A DNA stretch of 28,934 nt from positions 1 to 28,934 of IMG/VR virus record IMGVR_UViG_3300032820_000078, one strand, 5' to 3'. Under the pieces are notes generated by a model, which did no database searches, was not told the origin of the DNA, and was given only the letters and a program-made list of their open reading frames with translations. Positions within the stretch are counted from its first letter, which is position 1. Every line of letters begins with the position of its first letter. Source of the DNA: a virus. Below are positions 6,529 through 15,800 of the stretch, in pieces. The translations under genes and the position numbers were made by a program.

Positions 6529-8028
6529 ATGGCAGCAATTATAACAGAAAAATTTAGACGACACAATTCTACTCAATTCTACGAGTCATTTAGTGAAGCG
6601 TCAAAGAATGTTTATTATCTAATGATTGGAAAATCTGCTCCATTTTCATCAGGAACTTCTGGTGGATCAGACGATTCACCACCTACCCCTGCTGATGATG
6701 TTGGTACGGAATTCTATACATGGGATCAAACAATTGCAGTAAAAAATATTGCTTCTACTGAAGTAAATTATGCGATTCCTCGTAGAGATTGGGCAAACAG
6801 TACGACATATGACATGTATGAACATAATGTCAGTTCTTCTAATACTACAACATCAGGTGCGTCAAATATTTATGATTCTACATTTTATTTTAGAACTTCT
6901 GATAACAGGATTTATAAAGTCATAGACAATAATGCTGGAACAGCATATTCTGGTTCAGAGCCTACTTCTACATCAACTTCAACATTTGTCTTGGGTGGAT
7001 ATACACTCAAATACATGTACACAATTAGTGCATCTAATTCAAATAAGTTTCTTACGGCAGACTTCATGCCTGTTGCAACAGACAGCACTGTAAGTGCAGC
7101 GGCAACGGATGGTGCAATAGAAAGTTTGGTCGTTACTGCTGGTTCTGGTTATACAAATGGAACATATTATGCAGCAGTATATGGAGATGGAACTAGTCAA
7201 GGTACATCATCTGGTGCAGTTATAAGAATTACTGTAAGTGGTGGTGCAATTGCTTCTTTTGGTCTGACTGCTGGTACGGATACTACCATTAATTCTGCTG
7301 GTGCTGCATATACATACGGAACTGTTAATCTTGGTTCAAGTTATACCTTCTCAGATTCAGACCTTTCATCTGCTTCTTCTATGGGAAGTGGTACGGGTGG
7401 AGCAGTAGCTGTTGTAATTAGTCCTAAAGAGGGACATGGAAATGATGCAGTTAATGAGTTAGGTGGACATTATGTTATGATGAGAGCCACACTTACTGGT
7501 GCAGAGGCTGATGACGTTCTTGCTGGAAACGATTTTAGAAACATTGCTATTATTACTGACCCAACAACCTATGGTACTTCAACAGTTGCATCGTCAACAA
7601 CGTATCGTCAGACTTATGCATTAAAACTAACTTCTGTATCTGGAACATTTACTGCTGATGAAAAGATATCTCAAGCATCTACTGGTGCGATAGGTAAAGT
7701 AATAGAGTGGGACAGTACGCTTTCAATTCTTTATTATCATCAGGAAAGATATGGTGATTATGGAACCAATAGTACAACTGGTGCTTATGTTGCCTTCTCT
7801 GGTGCTAATGCAGTAACAGGAGCAAGTTCATCTGCAGCTGGAACACCTGATGCAACAGCGGATACCGCTGTAACTCTTGCGAATTCCAATACTATCACGT
7901 TTTCTGATGGGTACGCAAATCCAGAACTGCAACCCGATAGTGGTAATATAGTTTATCAGGAAAATAGAAAACCAATTAGTCGGGCTACAGACCAGACTGA
8001 AGATATCAAAATCATTGTGGAGTTCTAA
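6529..8028 (+). CDS. 8: Baseplate wedge protein, gp8-like
   Basis: A 499-residue protein. The N-terminus (ITEKFRRHNSTQFYESF, then YYLMIGKSAPF, PADDVGTEFYTWDQTIAVKN and NYAIPRRDWANSTTYDMY) matches the opening of proteins annotated as baseplate wedge gp8 in marine T4-like phages. The middle (about residues 195-300) is Gly/Ser/Thr-rich with repeated VTAGSGYTNGTY-like turns. A second region from about residue 355 resembles the TADEKISQASTGAIGKV modules also seen in the giant protein downstream. It ends NRKPISRATDQTEDIKIIVEF, a C-terminus typical of this family. Position immediately before the large baseplate protein fits. Symbol by family resemblance and location, not by direct T4 similarity. Confidence 0.6.
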   Translation: MAAIITEKFRRHNSTQFYESFSEASKNVYYLMIGKSAPFSSGTSGGSDDSPPTPADDVGTEFYTWDQTIAVKNIASTEVNYAIPRRDWANSTTYDMYEHNVSSSNTTTSGASNIYDSTFYFRTSDNRIYKVIDNNAGTAYSGSEPTSTSTSTFVLGGYTLKYMYTISASNSNKFLTADFMPVATDSTVSAAATDGAIESLVVTAGSGYTNGTYYAAVYGDGTSQGTSSGAVIRITVSGGAIASFGLTAGTDTTINSAGAAYTYGTVNLGSSYTFSDSDLSSASSMGSGTGGAVAVVISPKEGHGNDAVNELGGHYVMMRATLTGAEADDVLAGNDFRNIAIITDPTTYGTSTVASSTTYRQTYALKLTSVSGTFTADEKISQASTGAIGKVIEWDSTLSILYYHQERYGDYGTNSTTGAYVAFSGANAVTGASSSAAGTPDATADTAVTLANSNTITFSDGYANPELQPDSGNIVYQENRKPISRATDQTEDIKIIVEF

Positions 8029-8031
8029 AGT

Positions 8032-11000
8032 ATGGCTCAAAAGACAGACCTTAATGTAGCACCATATTATGACGACTTTGATTCATCTAAGAATTATGTA
8101 AAATCTCTTTTCCGGCCAGGATTTGCAATTCAGGCAAGAGAACTTACACAACTACAATCTACACTTCAAAATCAAGTCGCAAGATTTGGTGAACATATAT
8201 TTAAAGAAGGTGGTATGGTTATACCTGGCCAGGTCAGTGTTTTTCCCAATTATCATTCTCTGAAACTTGCTTCGACATTTGCTACTGAAACAGTTGATCC
8301 AGAACAGTATTATAGTGCTACAACTCCTGTTATTATTACAGGTGTTACAACTGGTGTTACTGCTCAAGTAGTTGGATATAATGTTGCGTCAACCACAGAT
8401 CAACCAACTTTATTTTTAAAATATATTAAAACTGGTACTGATGCAATAGAAAAAGTTTTTGAAGATGGAGAAAATATTACTGCAAATGCTGGAATAACAC
8501 ATACCACATCATATTCTAGTGGTATTGCATCTGCAACAACGTATACTTCTTCATTTAGTGTTACAGATAGTACCGTAACTACAGCACAATTTAGGGGTTC
8601 TACTGGGCCCGCCGCTGCTTCAGGTGTTGCTGTTGATATTCAAGCTGGTGTTTATTTTATTCGTGGTCATTTTGTAGAATGTGCTGAAGAAAGATTAGTT
8701 ATTAGCAAATATGATCCAGAGGTAAGTTTTCGTTGTGGATTTGCGATTACTGAAACTTTGGTTACACCCGAAGATCAATCAAGTCTTTTGGATAATGCTA
8801 CAGGTTCGTCAAATTATGCTGCCAAAGGTGCTCATCGTTTACAATTTTCTTTGGCATTGAAAAAACTAGACTATGATGCTACAGCAGATAGTAATTTTAT
8901 TGAATTAACCTCATATAATCGTGGTACTATACAAAGTATAACTCGTAATACTGAATATAATATTCTGGAAGAAACTATTGCTAGAAGGACTTATGACGAG
9001 TCTGGGGATTATACTGTTCGACCATTTCAACTTGTAATGAAGGAAAATACAACACTGAACAAAAATATTGGTGTATATACTTCTGGTGACACGACAGATG
9101 ATGGAAATGTTTCTAGTAATGCATTGTTAGCATGTCAGGTATCAACTGGTAAAGCATATGTTAAGGGTTATGAGATTGAAAAAATTGCTGCAACATTTAA
9201 AGACATTAATAAGGCAAGAGATGTAGAAAATGTTAATGCTGGTATTACAACATTTGACTTAGGAAATTACACAGTCATTAATAATGTTTATGGTACACCT
9301 GATATAACTGCAATTTCTGGAGAGTCAACCGCATATAAAACTATAAGTTTGTATGATCATTTTATAAGTACTGATGGAGCGGTTCCTACTAGTGGTGGAC
9401 TTTCGCCCGAACCCATTGGCCAATGTAGAGCTAGAGCTATAGAGTATGACTCTGGTACTATAGGTACTGATGATGCAAGATATAAGATTTATCTTTTTGA
9501 TATCAAAATGTTTACTTTCCTTACTCTTAGTGGTACGCCAAGTCCAACTTTGATTGCTAATTATGCAACTGGTGGTATAAAAATAACTGGTGTTGATTCT
9601 GGTGCTACAGGTTATGTTGTAAATAATATTGCTACTACATCTGGAACAAAAATAACTGTAATTAAAACTTCTGGTAGATTTTCTAACGGAGAAAAATTTA
9701 CAGCTTCTGATTCTGCTGAAACTAGTTCAATTGTAGAAGATTCAGGCAATACTGATTTGACTTTGGCTTCTGTTGGTGGTTCTAATGCTGATGATACAAG
9801 GACTTTTGAACAAGTTCGTTCTATGGTTATGGTAGATGCTTCTGCCGCTGCACAAAATTTCACGGCAGATTTGATTCAAGAAACCCCACAGCGAAGAGCA
9901 AATATTATTAATAATTTGACATTAGACGGAACAGATGCTGGTGGTGCTAATGCAAATAATACTTTTACTCAGGATGTAGGTGACGATGATCCTTCTGGTG
10001 GAATTATTATGGAAAATCCATTAATTCCAAGACTTGTTAGTCCTGAGAAAAATAATGCATTAGAAAAACTTCCAAAGCAAGTTATTAAGACTCTTTTAAC
10101 CACTAATAATTCTGGAGCATCTGATACACAATATACTGTTCGTAGACAGTTTATCGGAACAACTAATGCTTCTGGTATTGTTACATTTAATGCGAGTACA
10201 AATGAAACTTTTGTATCACATGTTGAAAAAGATTATGTAATGTCAATCCTTACTGCCGGTGGTGGTAGTGGAATTGTTGGCCAACTTGTTAGTATTGCTG
10301 ATACAGAAAGTGGGACAGGAACAGCTTCTCTTACGATTACTGATTCAACTGTTTTGGGTAGTGCTGCAAAAGTTAAACTTAGTGCAACTATTCTCAAAAC
10401 AAGTGTAACACAGAAAAATAAAACAACTAAACTTATGAAACAGATGAAGGTTGTGTCTGGTACAACTGATGCATATGGTACTCGTCCAACGGACAGAGAT
10501 ATTTCTTTAGGTCGTGCTGATGCATTTAAGCTGGTAGGTGTTTTTGACTCACAAGATGCCTCTACTGATGCTGTTGCACCTACTCTGACTTTGACTACAA
10601 TAACAGGGACATTTACCAGAGGGGAAAAGATTACAGGTGGTACAAGTGCTGCTACTGCTAGGATTATAAGCACATCTAGTCCTATGAGTTTTGTTTCAAC
10701 AAATAGTTTTTCTTTTACTGCTGAGACAATAACAGGAGACAGTTCTGGCGCAACAGCGACAGTTACAGCAACAACTGACGGTGATATCGTCATTACATCA
10801 AAATATTTACTTGATACGGGCCAGCGTGATAATTATTATGATATTGCAAGGATTGTAAGAAAGAGGAATCAAGCAGCACCTATAGGAAGACTTCTTGTTG
10901 TTTATGATTATCTTGAACATGGTGCTGGAGATATGTTTACGGTTGACTCTTACAGTGATATTGCAAAACAAATGGAATATGATGACATTCCAATATATAC

Positions 11001-14000
11001 TGCATCAAAGATTGATGTAGATGAAGCAGAACCATCAGGTAAATTTCCGTTATATGATTGTTATGATTTTCGTCCAAGAGTGGATGATGTTACAGGAGCA
11101 TCTGCAACGCTGTCAACGGTTGACGAAATAACAGGACAATCCTTTAATTTTTATAGTAGAACATTTGGAGGAATCGGCGGTACGACTGTAGATATTCCAA
11201 AACCCGGCTCTTTCATTCAAGCAGATTTTGAATATTATCTTCCTAAATTTGCATCTTTGATTTTAACTAATCAGGGAGATTTTAGAATAATTGAAGGTCG
11301 AAGTGCTGAAAATCCACTATTACCGAAAGTTCCAGACAATTGTATGTTAATTGCTACTATGTTTATTCCGGCATATACTTTCCTACCAAGAAATGTGTCA
11401 ATAAGAAAAGTAAAGCATCAAAGATATACTATGAAGGATATTGGTAAGATTGCTAAAAGATTAGATCATGTTGAGTATTATACAGCTTTAAGTTTATTGG
11501 AAAGAGATGCTGAAAGTTTTGAAGTCACTGATGCTAACGGATTGAACCGATTTAAATCTGGGTTTATTGTTGATAATTTTAAAGGTCATCGTATTGGTGA
11601 TACTGTACATAGAGATTATAAAAATTCTATGGATTTTGAACTTGGTCAATTACGGCCAAAACATAAAGCAAAAGCTATTGATTTAATAGAATCAACTTCA
11701 ACTGATGCGGTAAGAACTGCAGCTGGTTATCAAAAAACTGGTGATCTAATTACTCTTCCGTATACAGAAATAACATTAACAGAACAACCTTATGCTACGA
11801 GAACAGAAAAACTTAATCCTGTTATATCCTCTCAATGGCTGGGAAATATAACATTATCGCCAGAATCTGATACATGGTTTGAAACTGAAATTATACCAGA
11901 ACTAGTAATTAATGAAGAAGGTGATTATGACGCAGTTTTAGCTCAAGAAGCAAACAATCTTGGTTCTATTTGGAATTCTTGGCAAACTCAATGGTCAGGT
12001 GTTGTTGAAACACGAACTGATAATTGGACAGAAGGTGGAACACAATTTTCGCCTGACAGATTTGACGTAACAAGAACTACGGAAACGGTGAGAACAGATC
12101 AAACGAGAACTGGTGTTGATACTCAAGTTGCACTTAGAGTTGACAGAGAATCACAGGGTTTTAGAGTTGTCTCAACAACAGCCATTCCAGTTGTTCGCTC
12201 AAGAAGTGTAACTTTTACAGGTGAAGGATTTAAACCTAACACCAGATTGTATGCGTTCTTTAATAAAACTGATGTTAATGCTCATGTTACGCCTGCAAGT
12301 ACAGATTATACTACTGACTCAACTCCTGTAGCTGAAAGTCCTCTGGTTACAACTGCAACAGGTAAAGTGGAAGGGACATTTCTAATACCTGATCCAACAG
12401 TTGATGGTAATCCTCAATTTAATACAGGAGATATTGAGTTTAGACTTACTTCAAGTGACTATAATGGTATAGTTAGTACAGAACAGCGCCCTGGCACAGC
12501 AGGAGCCACAATATACTCTGCAATTGGAATGTTGGAAACAGAACAAGAAACGATTATTGCAACAAGAAATGCTACTGTTACGAGAACTGATTTATCACAA
12601 GAAACTTCTTTCAACACCACTCAAACAAATGATGTTCGTGCATTAACAGGTAATTGGAATGATGAACAAGCAGCAATTGCTGCAGCACAAGCGGCCGCCG
12701 CAGCTGCAGCACGACCAACACCCAATAATCAATCTTTCGCGGTGCCATGGCAACCGCCACAAAGTTTCCCAAACACCTCTACGATGGGCGGTTGTTTCAC
12801 AGTTGGAACACCGATTATTATGGATGATCATACATTGAAAAATATTGAAGATGTGAAAGTTGGAGATAGAGTTCATAGATTAGATGGTGAGTCGAATGAA
12901 GTTCTTGCACTTCAGCCTAATATATTTACTGGTGGACGTAAATTAGGTTCTATCAATGGTGGTGAACACTTCTTTACTGAAGACCATCCTCTTAAAACAC
13001 CCGATGGTTGGAAATCAATTAATGCTAAAATGTCAAACCTAAAATACAATATCGTCGGGGAAATTGGAGAATTGCGTATAGGTGATACTATTATTGGTCA
13101 TGCTGGAGATGATACTGTTATAACTTCAATAGAAACAAAAGAAGTCCCTGATGATACACCTATTTACAATTTTGAATTAGATGGTGATCACGAATATTTT
13201 GCTAACGGTTTCTTGGTTCATAATAAGAGCTCCAGCTGTTTCTTACCTGGCACCTCAATGACAATGGAAGACCATACAACTAAAAATGTTGAGGATATAG
13301 AAGTTGGAGATAGAGTTCATGGTGAAGGTGCAAATATTAATACTGTTCAAGAATTGCTTTATCCCTTTACAGATGGACGTAGAGTAGTATCTATAAATGG
13401 TGGTAATTATTTTACTACTGAAGACCATCCATTATTGACTACTGATGAATGGAAATCATGTAACAGTGAAATGTCACAAGAAAGATATCCAGAACTTAAT
13501 GTTGGCCAATTAGAGGTCGGTGATGAAATAAAAAGCCATCTTGATAAAGTCATTAAAGTAGAAAGTATTGATTTAAAAGAAGTTCCTTATGATACGCCAC
13601 TACATAACTTTACACTTGATGGTGATCATACTTATATTGCAGATGACTATGTAATGCATAATAAAGACCCATTAGCTCAAACATTTACGATGGAAGGTGA
13701 TGCGTCAGGCACAGGATTATTTATCACTTCCGTTGATATGTACCATCAAGCAAAAGATGATGTTCTTCCTGTAACGATGGAGTTAAGAAATGTTGTAAAT
13801 GGATTTCCCGGCCCCAAAGTTTTACCCTTTGGTCGAATAGTAAAAAATCCAGCAGATATTAATATTTCTGATACTGCTGCTACAGCAACTACATATACAT
13901 TTCCTTCACCAGTTTATGTAGAATCGGAGACTGAATATTGTATTGTTGCAAGTTGCAATACGGAAGCACATAAGGTTTGGATTGCCCGAGTGGGCGAAAC

Positions 14001-15507
14001 TGATATTAATGGTATACGAACTATATCTGAACAACCTCATGTTGGTATTCTGTTTAAGTCACATAATAATACTGGATGGTCAATGAGTCCGATGGAAGAT
14101 ATGAAGTTCACTGTGAAATGTGCTAATTTTTCTACTACTGCTGGTGTTTTAACACTAACGAATGATGATGTTCCAACACAGACTTTAGCTAAAGACCCAC
14201 TTATTATTACTGATGCTAGTACTACGATGAAAATTAATCATCTCAACCATCATATGCATGCTACAAATAATAATGTGACAATTTCTGGAGTCAAGTCTCC
14301 AGCGACTACAACTTTGAATGGCGCAATTAATTCCACAGCAACTACTTTGACATTAACTAGTGGAACTAATTTTGATGATACTTCTGGAATATATTCAAAA
14401 CTAGCCAATGGTCTTTGGTATATTAAAATTGATGATGAGATTTTAACATATACCACCATTAGTACTAATGCTGTATCGGGCCTTTCAAGAGCCGTGGATA
14501 GTACAACTGCTGCGGAACATGCTTCTGGTGCAACAGTAGAACTTTATCAAGTACATAAAGTACCATTTACAGAAATTAATAAGACGCATACTTCAATTGC
14601 AAATTCAGAAATTGATAGTTATACTTTGACTTTATCTACAACTCCTGTAGTTGATGGGTCAGGTAGTCTCTCTTCAATTGGTGGTTCAGTTGTAGTTGCA
14701 ACAGAAAATGCAATAATGGATGTGTTTTCAACACTTATTGGTATAATGGAATTGCCGGGCACTTCTCTTGCTGCTGAGGCCTTGGTGGTTAGAGCGACAA
14801 GTCCATCAGGTAGTCAGACTTCGTTTGAAAATACCCGTGATGATGAACTTGTACCGACAATTAAATATCCATTGAATGATAATTATAAGTTTGAAGTTCC
14901 TTATATGGTATGTTCAGCGATTAATGAGACAAATGAATTATCTTCACTAAGGTCATTTGAAACTCAAATTACAATGAAAACAGATACAGCGAGAATTTCT
15001 CCTGTTATTGATCTTGGTAGAACATCTATGATTGCAGTTGCAAATAGAATTAATAATATAGATTCGTCATCTGATGTATATCCCACATCTGGACATGTTG
15101 GTTCTCTTGCTGCAGAGGGTGATGAAAACGCTGCAATTTATATCACAAAACAAGTCACATTGGATAACTTAGCAACAGGAATAAAACTTTTATTTGCTGC
15201 TCACCGCCCATCTACAAATGATATTAAAGTGATGTATAAAATTTTGCCGGTTGATGAATCTGAAGATTTTGATAATTTGGGTTATACTTACTTTAATAGT
15301 GATGGTTCTCCTGATGCTACTGTATCAGCATCTGCTTCTATTAATGATTTTCATGAATACGAGTATACCGCTGGTGTAACTGATGAAGGTGTTGGTAATT
15401 CTTTGCAAGAGTTTATATCTTTTCAGATTAAAATCATTATGCAGGGAACTAACTGTGCAGAACCACCTAGAATTAAAGCAATGAGAGCTATAGCATTAGG
15501 AACATAA
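8032..15507 (+). CDS. Giant DUF4815-type baseplate/tail structural protein with two embedded Hint domains
   Basis: At 2491 residues this is the largest gene in the window. Residues 1-60 (TDLNVAPYYDDFD, then LFRPGFAIQARELTQLQ) are the DUF4815 hallmark of large structural proteins of marine T4-like phages. Residues about 100-1010 alternate beta domains with repeated G-AT-G-V and F--GE-IT modules. Residues about 1060-1260 hold a conserved block (YDCYDFRPRVDD, PVIPAYTFLPRN-like and DIGKIAKRLDHVEYY). An Ala-rich stretch (1547-1560) and a Pro/Gln-rich linker lead to two Hint domains (1588-1731 and 1736-1877). DPLAQTFTM (1879-1887) opens the C-terminal 614 residues, a second conserved structural region ending in PPRIKAMRAIALGT. 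It sits where T4 has genes 9 to 12 and wac, between gp8-like and gp13, so it is probably a baseplate or fibre-attachment component. The Hint domains suggest self-cleavage. Confidence 0.8.
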   Translation: MAQKTDLNVAPYYDDFDSSKNYVKSLFRPGFAIQARELTQLQSTLQNQVARFGEHIFKEGGMVIPGQVSVFPNYHSLKLASTFATETVDPEQYYSATTPVIITGVTTGVTAQVVGYNVASTTDQPTLFLKYIKTGTDAIEKVFEDGENITANAGITHTTSYSSGIASATTYTSSFSVTDSTVTTAQFRGSTGPAAASGVAVDIQAGVYFIRGHFVECAEERLVISKYDPEVSFRCGFAITETLVTPEDQSSLLDNATGSSNYAAKGAHRLQFSLALKKLDYDATADSNFIELTSYNRGTIQSITRNTEYNILEETIARRTYDESGDYTVRPFQLVMKENTTLNKNIGVYTSGDTTDDGNVSSNALLACQVSTGKAYVKGYEIEKIAATFKDINKARDVENVNAGITTFDLGNYTVINNVYGTPDITAISGESTAYKTISLYDHFISTDGAVPTSGGLSPEPIGQCRARAIEYDSGTIGTDDARYKIYLFDIKMFTFLTLSGTPSPTLIANYATGGIKITGVDSGATGYVVNNIATTSGTKITVIKTSGRFSNGEKFTASDSAETSSIVEDSGNTDLTLASVGGSNADDTRTFEQVRSMVMVDASAAAQNFTADLIQETPQRRANIINNLTLDGTDAGGANANNTFTQDVGDDDPSGGIIMENPLIPRLVSPEKNNALEKLPKQVIKTLLTTNNSGASDTQYTVRRQFIGTTNASGIVTFNASTNETFVSHVEKDYVMSILTAGGGSGIVGQLVSIADTESGTGTASLTITDSTVLGSAAKVKLSATILKTSVTQKNKTTKLMKQMKVVSGTTDAYGTRPTDRDISLGRADAFKLVGVFDSQDASTDAVAPTLTLTTITGTFTRGEKITGGTSAATARIISTSSPMSFVSTNSFSFTAETITGDSSGATATVTATTDGDIVITSKYLLDTGQRDNYYDIARIVRKRNQAAPIGRLLVVYDYLEHGAGDMFTVDSYSDIAKQMEYDDIPIYTASKIDVDEAEPSGKFPLYDCYDFRPRVDDVTGASATLSTVDEITGQSFNFYSRTFGGIGGTTVDIPKPGSFIQADFEYYLPKFASLILTNQGDFRIIEGRSAENPLLPKVPDNCMLIATMFIPAYTFLPRNVSIRKVKHQRYTMKDIGKIAKRLDHVEYYTALSLLERDAESFEVTDANGLNRFKSGFIVDNFKGHRIGDTVHRDYKNSMDFELGQLRPKHKAKAIDLIESTSTDAVRTAAGYQKTGDLITLPYTEITLTEQPYATRTEKLNPVISSQWLGNITLSPESDTWFETEIIPELVINEEGDYDAVLAQEANNLGSIWNSWQTQWSGVVETRTDNWTEGGTQFSPDRFDVTRTTETVRTDQTRTGVDTQVALRVDRESQGFRVVSTTAIPVVRSRSVTFTGEGFKPNTRLYAFFNKTDVNAHVTPASTDYTTDSTPVAESPLVTTATGKVEGTFLIPDPTVDGNPQFNTGDIEFRLTSSDYNGIVSTEQRPGTAGATIYSAIGMLETEQETIIATRNATVTRTDLSQETSFNTTQTNDVRALTGNWNDEQAAIAAAQAAAAAAARPTPNNQSFAVPWQPPQSFPNTSTMGGCFTVGTPIIMDDHTLKNIEDVKVGDRVHRLDGESNEVLALQPNIFTGGRKLGSINGGEHFFTEDHPLKTPDGWKSINAKMSNLKYNIVGEIGELRIGDTIIGHAGDDTVITSIETKEVPDDTPIYNFELDGDHEYFANGFLVHNKSSSCFLPGTSMTMEDHTTKNVEDIEVGDRVHGEGANINTVQELLYPFTDGRRVVSINGGNYFTTEDHPLLTTDEWKSCNSEMSQERYPELNVGQLEVGDEIKSHLDKVIKVESIDLKEVPYDTPLHNFTLDGDHTYIADDYVMHNKDPLAQTFTMEGDASGTGLFITSVDMYHQAKDDVLPVTMELRNVVNGFPGPKVLPFGRIVKNPADINISDTAATATTYTFPSPVYVESETEYCIVASCNTEAHKVWIARVGETDINGIRTISEQPHVGILFKSHNNTGWSMSPMEDMKFTVKCANFSTTAGVLTLTNDDVPTQTLAKDPLIITDASTTMKINHLNHHMHATNNNVTISGVKSPATTTLNGAINSTATTLTLTSGTNFDDTSGIYSKLANGLWYIKIDDEILTYTTISTNAVSGLSRAVDSTTAAEHASGATVELYQVHKVPFTEINKTHTSIANSEIDSYTLTLSTTPVVDGSGSLSSIGGSVVVATENAIMDVFSTLIGIMELPGTSLAAEALVVRATSPSGSQTSFENTRDDELVPTIKYPLNDNYKFEVPYMVCSAINETNELSSLRSFETQITMKTDTARISPVIDLGRTSMIAVANRINNIDSSSDVYPTSGHVGSLAAEGDENAAIYITKQVTLDNLATGIKLLFAAHRPSTNDIKVMYKILPVDESEDFDNLGYTYFNSDGSPDATVSASASINDFHEYEYTAGVTDEGVGNSLQEFISFQIKIIMQGTNCAEPPRIKAMRAIALGT
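12793..13224 (+). other. Hint domain 1 (intein/BIL-like autoprocessing domain) inside the giant protein
   Basis: Residues 1588-1731 (144 aa). Block A starts at Cys1588: CFTVGTPIIMDDHTLKNIED, then VKVGDRV. Block B is FFTEDHPL, giving the TxxH motif. Blocks F and G are IYNFELDGDHEYFANGFLVHN, with the penultimate His and terminal Asn of inteins at 1730-1731. The next residue is Lys, not Cys/Ser/Thr, so standard protein splicing is not expected; bacterial-intein-like domains of this kind usually cleave at one or both ends. There is no homing endonuclease insert. Confidence 0.8.
13237..13662 (+). other. Hint domain 2 (intein/BIL-like autoprocessing domain) inside the giant protein
   Basis: Residues 1736-1877 (142 aa), only four residues (KSSS) after Hint 1. 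Block A starts at Cys1736: CFLPGTSMTMEDHTTKNVED, then IEVGDRVHG. Block B is YFTTEDHPLLT. Blocks F and G are LHNFTLDGDHTYIADDYVMHN, ending His-Asn at 1876-1877, again followed by Lys. It is clearly a duplicate of Hint 1 (shared TEDHPL, WKS, GDHxY and HNK), but the middles have diverged. DPLAQTF of the structural protein begins two residues later. Confidence 0.8.
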
Positions 15508-15508
15508 A

Positions 15509-15742
15509 ATGGAAAGATTATATAAGCAGGTTGAGGGTCATGCTGATTTAGTGAGAGATTCCAAATCTCACGCTATTATTAATCGTAATGCTGATGCATA
15601 TGAACAAGCAAAGAAACGAGCTGCAGCTGCACAAAGACAAAGAGATGAAATACGAGATACAACCAGAGAAATAAATCATCTCAAATCAGAAATGCATGAG
15701 ATTAAACACCTTCTAAAAGAACTATTGGTTAGTCATTCTTAA
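15509..15742 (+). CDS. Small coiled-coil protein of unknown function
   Basis: A 77-residue, highly charged protein starting 1 nt after the stop of the giant structural gene, so it probably shares its mRNA and translation. Residues about 30-72 (EQAKKRAAAAQRQRDEIRDT, then EINHLKSEMHEIKHLLKELL) form a long heptad-patterned helix. The N-terminus has VSEG-like VEGHADLVRDSKSHAIINRN, which recurs in small proteins of marine T4-like phages near the neck genes. No catalytic motif is visible. A virion or assembly role is inferred from position between baseplate and neck genes. Confidence 0.6.
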   Translation: MERLYKQVEGHADLVRDSKSHAIINRNADAYEQAKKRAAAAQRQRDEIRDTTREINHLKSEMHEIKHLLKELLVSHS

Positions 15743-15773
15743 CTTGGAGGGAGATTGCTGAGGTTAGTTTACA

Positions 15774-15781
15774 TATAAATA
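15774..15781 (+). promoter_or_regulatory. T4-type late promoter box (TATAAATA) before gp13
   Basis: Exact TATAAATA 19 nt upstream of the gp13 ATG, with AAAAGGAAG Shine-Dalgarno between them. It probably starts the neck-terminase transcript. Confidence 0.65.
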
Positions 15782-15800
15782 TGTAGAAAAGGAAGATAGT

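Noticed and set aside
10233-10793. 186-codon minus-strand ORF inside the giant structural gene
   Set aside because: It is antisense to a continuous, family-recognisable ORF; its Val/Ser/Pro-rich translation is the complement of Thr/Ala/Gly codons and it has no promoter or ribosome-binding site.
13222-13227. Canonical protein splicing at the Hint 1 C-terminus
   Set aside because: The residue after Asn is Lys rather than Cys, Ser or Thr; cleavage rather than splicing is expected.
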